A DNA stretch of 64,000 bases from positions 155,001 through 219,000 of the forward strand of contig CAHIKZ030000841.1 of the NCBI GenBank assembly GCA_903632075.3. The letters are read 5' to 3'. Below are positions 63,356 through 64,000 of the stretch, one piece after another. The notes below the pieces were generated by a model. The model did no database searches. It was not told the DNA's origin and worked only from the letters and a program-made list of their open reading frames with translations. The DNA comes from Acanthosepion pharaonis (taxonomy: Eukaryota; Mollusca; Cephalopoda; Sepiida; Sepiidae). The translations under genes and the position numbers were made by a program. Position 1 is the first letter of the stretch. The number at the start of each line of letters is the position of its first letter.

Positions 63356-63593
63356 TGATATGTCCCGGAAAGGGATATATTTGTTCGAAGTAACAACTGT
63401 AACCGAGTAGGACAATCTAGCAGGGAACCTTAATGGACTGGTCCTCGTCGTATTGGTAGGCAATAGGCGTAGGCAATAGGCGTAGGCAATAGGCATCATC
63501 CTGTACCTCCACCTCAGTCTGTATTTATAGCTGACACCAGCCTATCATATTGCTGTAAGGGGGGACCCTGGTTTATGCATATTCATTACATCA
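63356..63593 (-). mobile_element. Solo LTR, family LTR-alpha, minus orientation
   Basis: Bounded by TGATATGTCCCGGAAAGGGA and GCATATTCATTACATCA, with a perfect 5-bp duplication CATTT on each side (63351-63355 and 63594-63598). On the minus strand it carries the CATATGATAGGCTGG... box, TATAAATACAG and three TAGGCAATAGGCG repeats, as in the copy at 53349. Confidence 0.93.
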
Positions 63594-63598
63594 CATTT

Positions 63599-64000
63599 AT
63601 CCTGACGTCCCCATTTTGTAGCTCTGACATTCGTCTGTCCTTTTTACTGACGACCCTGTCTTCTTATAATTTATAATTTCTTTACGTCTCGATCTTCTTT
63701 TCTACTTTGTCCATGAATGTCTGCAGTTCTCTTTCGATCAGTCATATTTTATGTTGTTATGATTATGTCAGCAGATAATAAATCCCGAAAGGACTTCTAG
63801 TTCTCTAGGCGTCCTCAACCTGTTTTCTGGCCGCATGCAGGATATTTATTGCTAGTAAATGTTGATTCACTTATTCATATGTTCATTCGGCGCGTTTTGA
63901 CCCGCTGCGATTACACCCCCCCCCTATTTCTGTTATTTGTAGTTCATGTTGATATTCAAAATAAAATAGTGAAATGACATGTCGGTTCCGTCTGCACCGG
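63599..64000. other. No recognised gene
   Basis: Mixed sequence with a C-run at 63916-63925. No conserved frame or repeat was recognised. Confidence 0.4.

Overview
This looks like a non-genic, repeat-dominated stretch of a metazoan genome. The combination of long TA/CA/TTTC microsatellites, tRNA-derived SINEs, jockey-like and RTE/CR1-like LINE fragments, Penelope GIY-YIG remnants, Tc1/mariner and hAT relics is most like a mollusc, and a cephalopod such as an octopus is my best guess. That guess rests on repeat style, not on a diagnostic host gene. I see no host protein-coding gene, rRNA or functional tRNA. Every protein-like segment I can recognise is a decayed transposable-element fragment, and most long open frames are translated microsatellites.

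Layout. 1-7 kb: a diverged direct duplication, minisatellites, a mariner-like MITE, a fold-back carrying two hammerhead-like cores, and a Penelope-like GIY-YIG remnant followed by another hammerhead-like core. 7-16 kb: ATT/TTC/TA microsatellites, LINE scraps, an S1 SINE, a Helitron-like element, a near-perfect 99-bp mariner hairpin inside a TA tract, and a hAT transposase relic. 16-24 kb: two copies of an element with an internal variable-number repeat (family V), a 107-bp satellite derived from the tail of SINE family S2, a conserved transposon-type protein relic, an inverted pair of tRNA-like sequences, and three LINE C-terminal fragments in a row. 24-26.5 kb and 35-40 kb: large TTTC tracts with higher-order structure. 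27-35 kb: a mariner deletion derivative, a LINE reverse transcriptase, tandem LINE 3' ends, a well-formed type I hammerhead ribozyme, and a solo LTR. 40-53 kb: a hAT-type element with an internal 22-bp minisatellite, mariner and Tc1 relics, LINE ends, and a second copy of the same solo LTR. 53-64 kb: nested insertions (LTR and fold-back inside family V; LTR inside a TA-targeted MITE), an S1 SINE, a GGTGAATTAATATTTT minisatellite, and the largest family V array.

Family labels used below are mine. S1 and S2 are tRNA-derived SINEs. V is an element with an internal array of about 28-bp units containing TTGCTGGTAATAT. X is a repeat with the motif CCATTATCAAGGATG. LTR-alpha has three solo copies and LTR-beta has two. 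The most interesting signals are the complete hammerhead ribozyme at 32371-32429 and about a dozen related CTGANGA...GAAA cores elsewhere, usually beside TA tracts, in inverted pairs, or in SINE or Penelope remnants.
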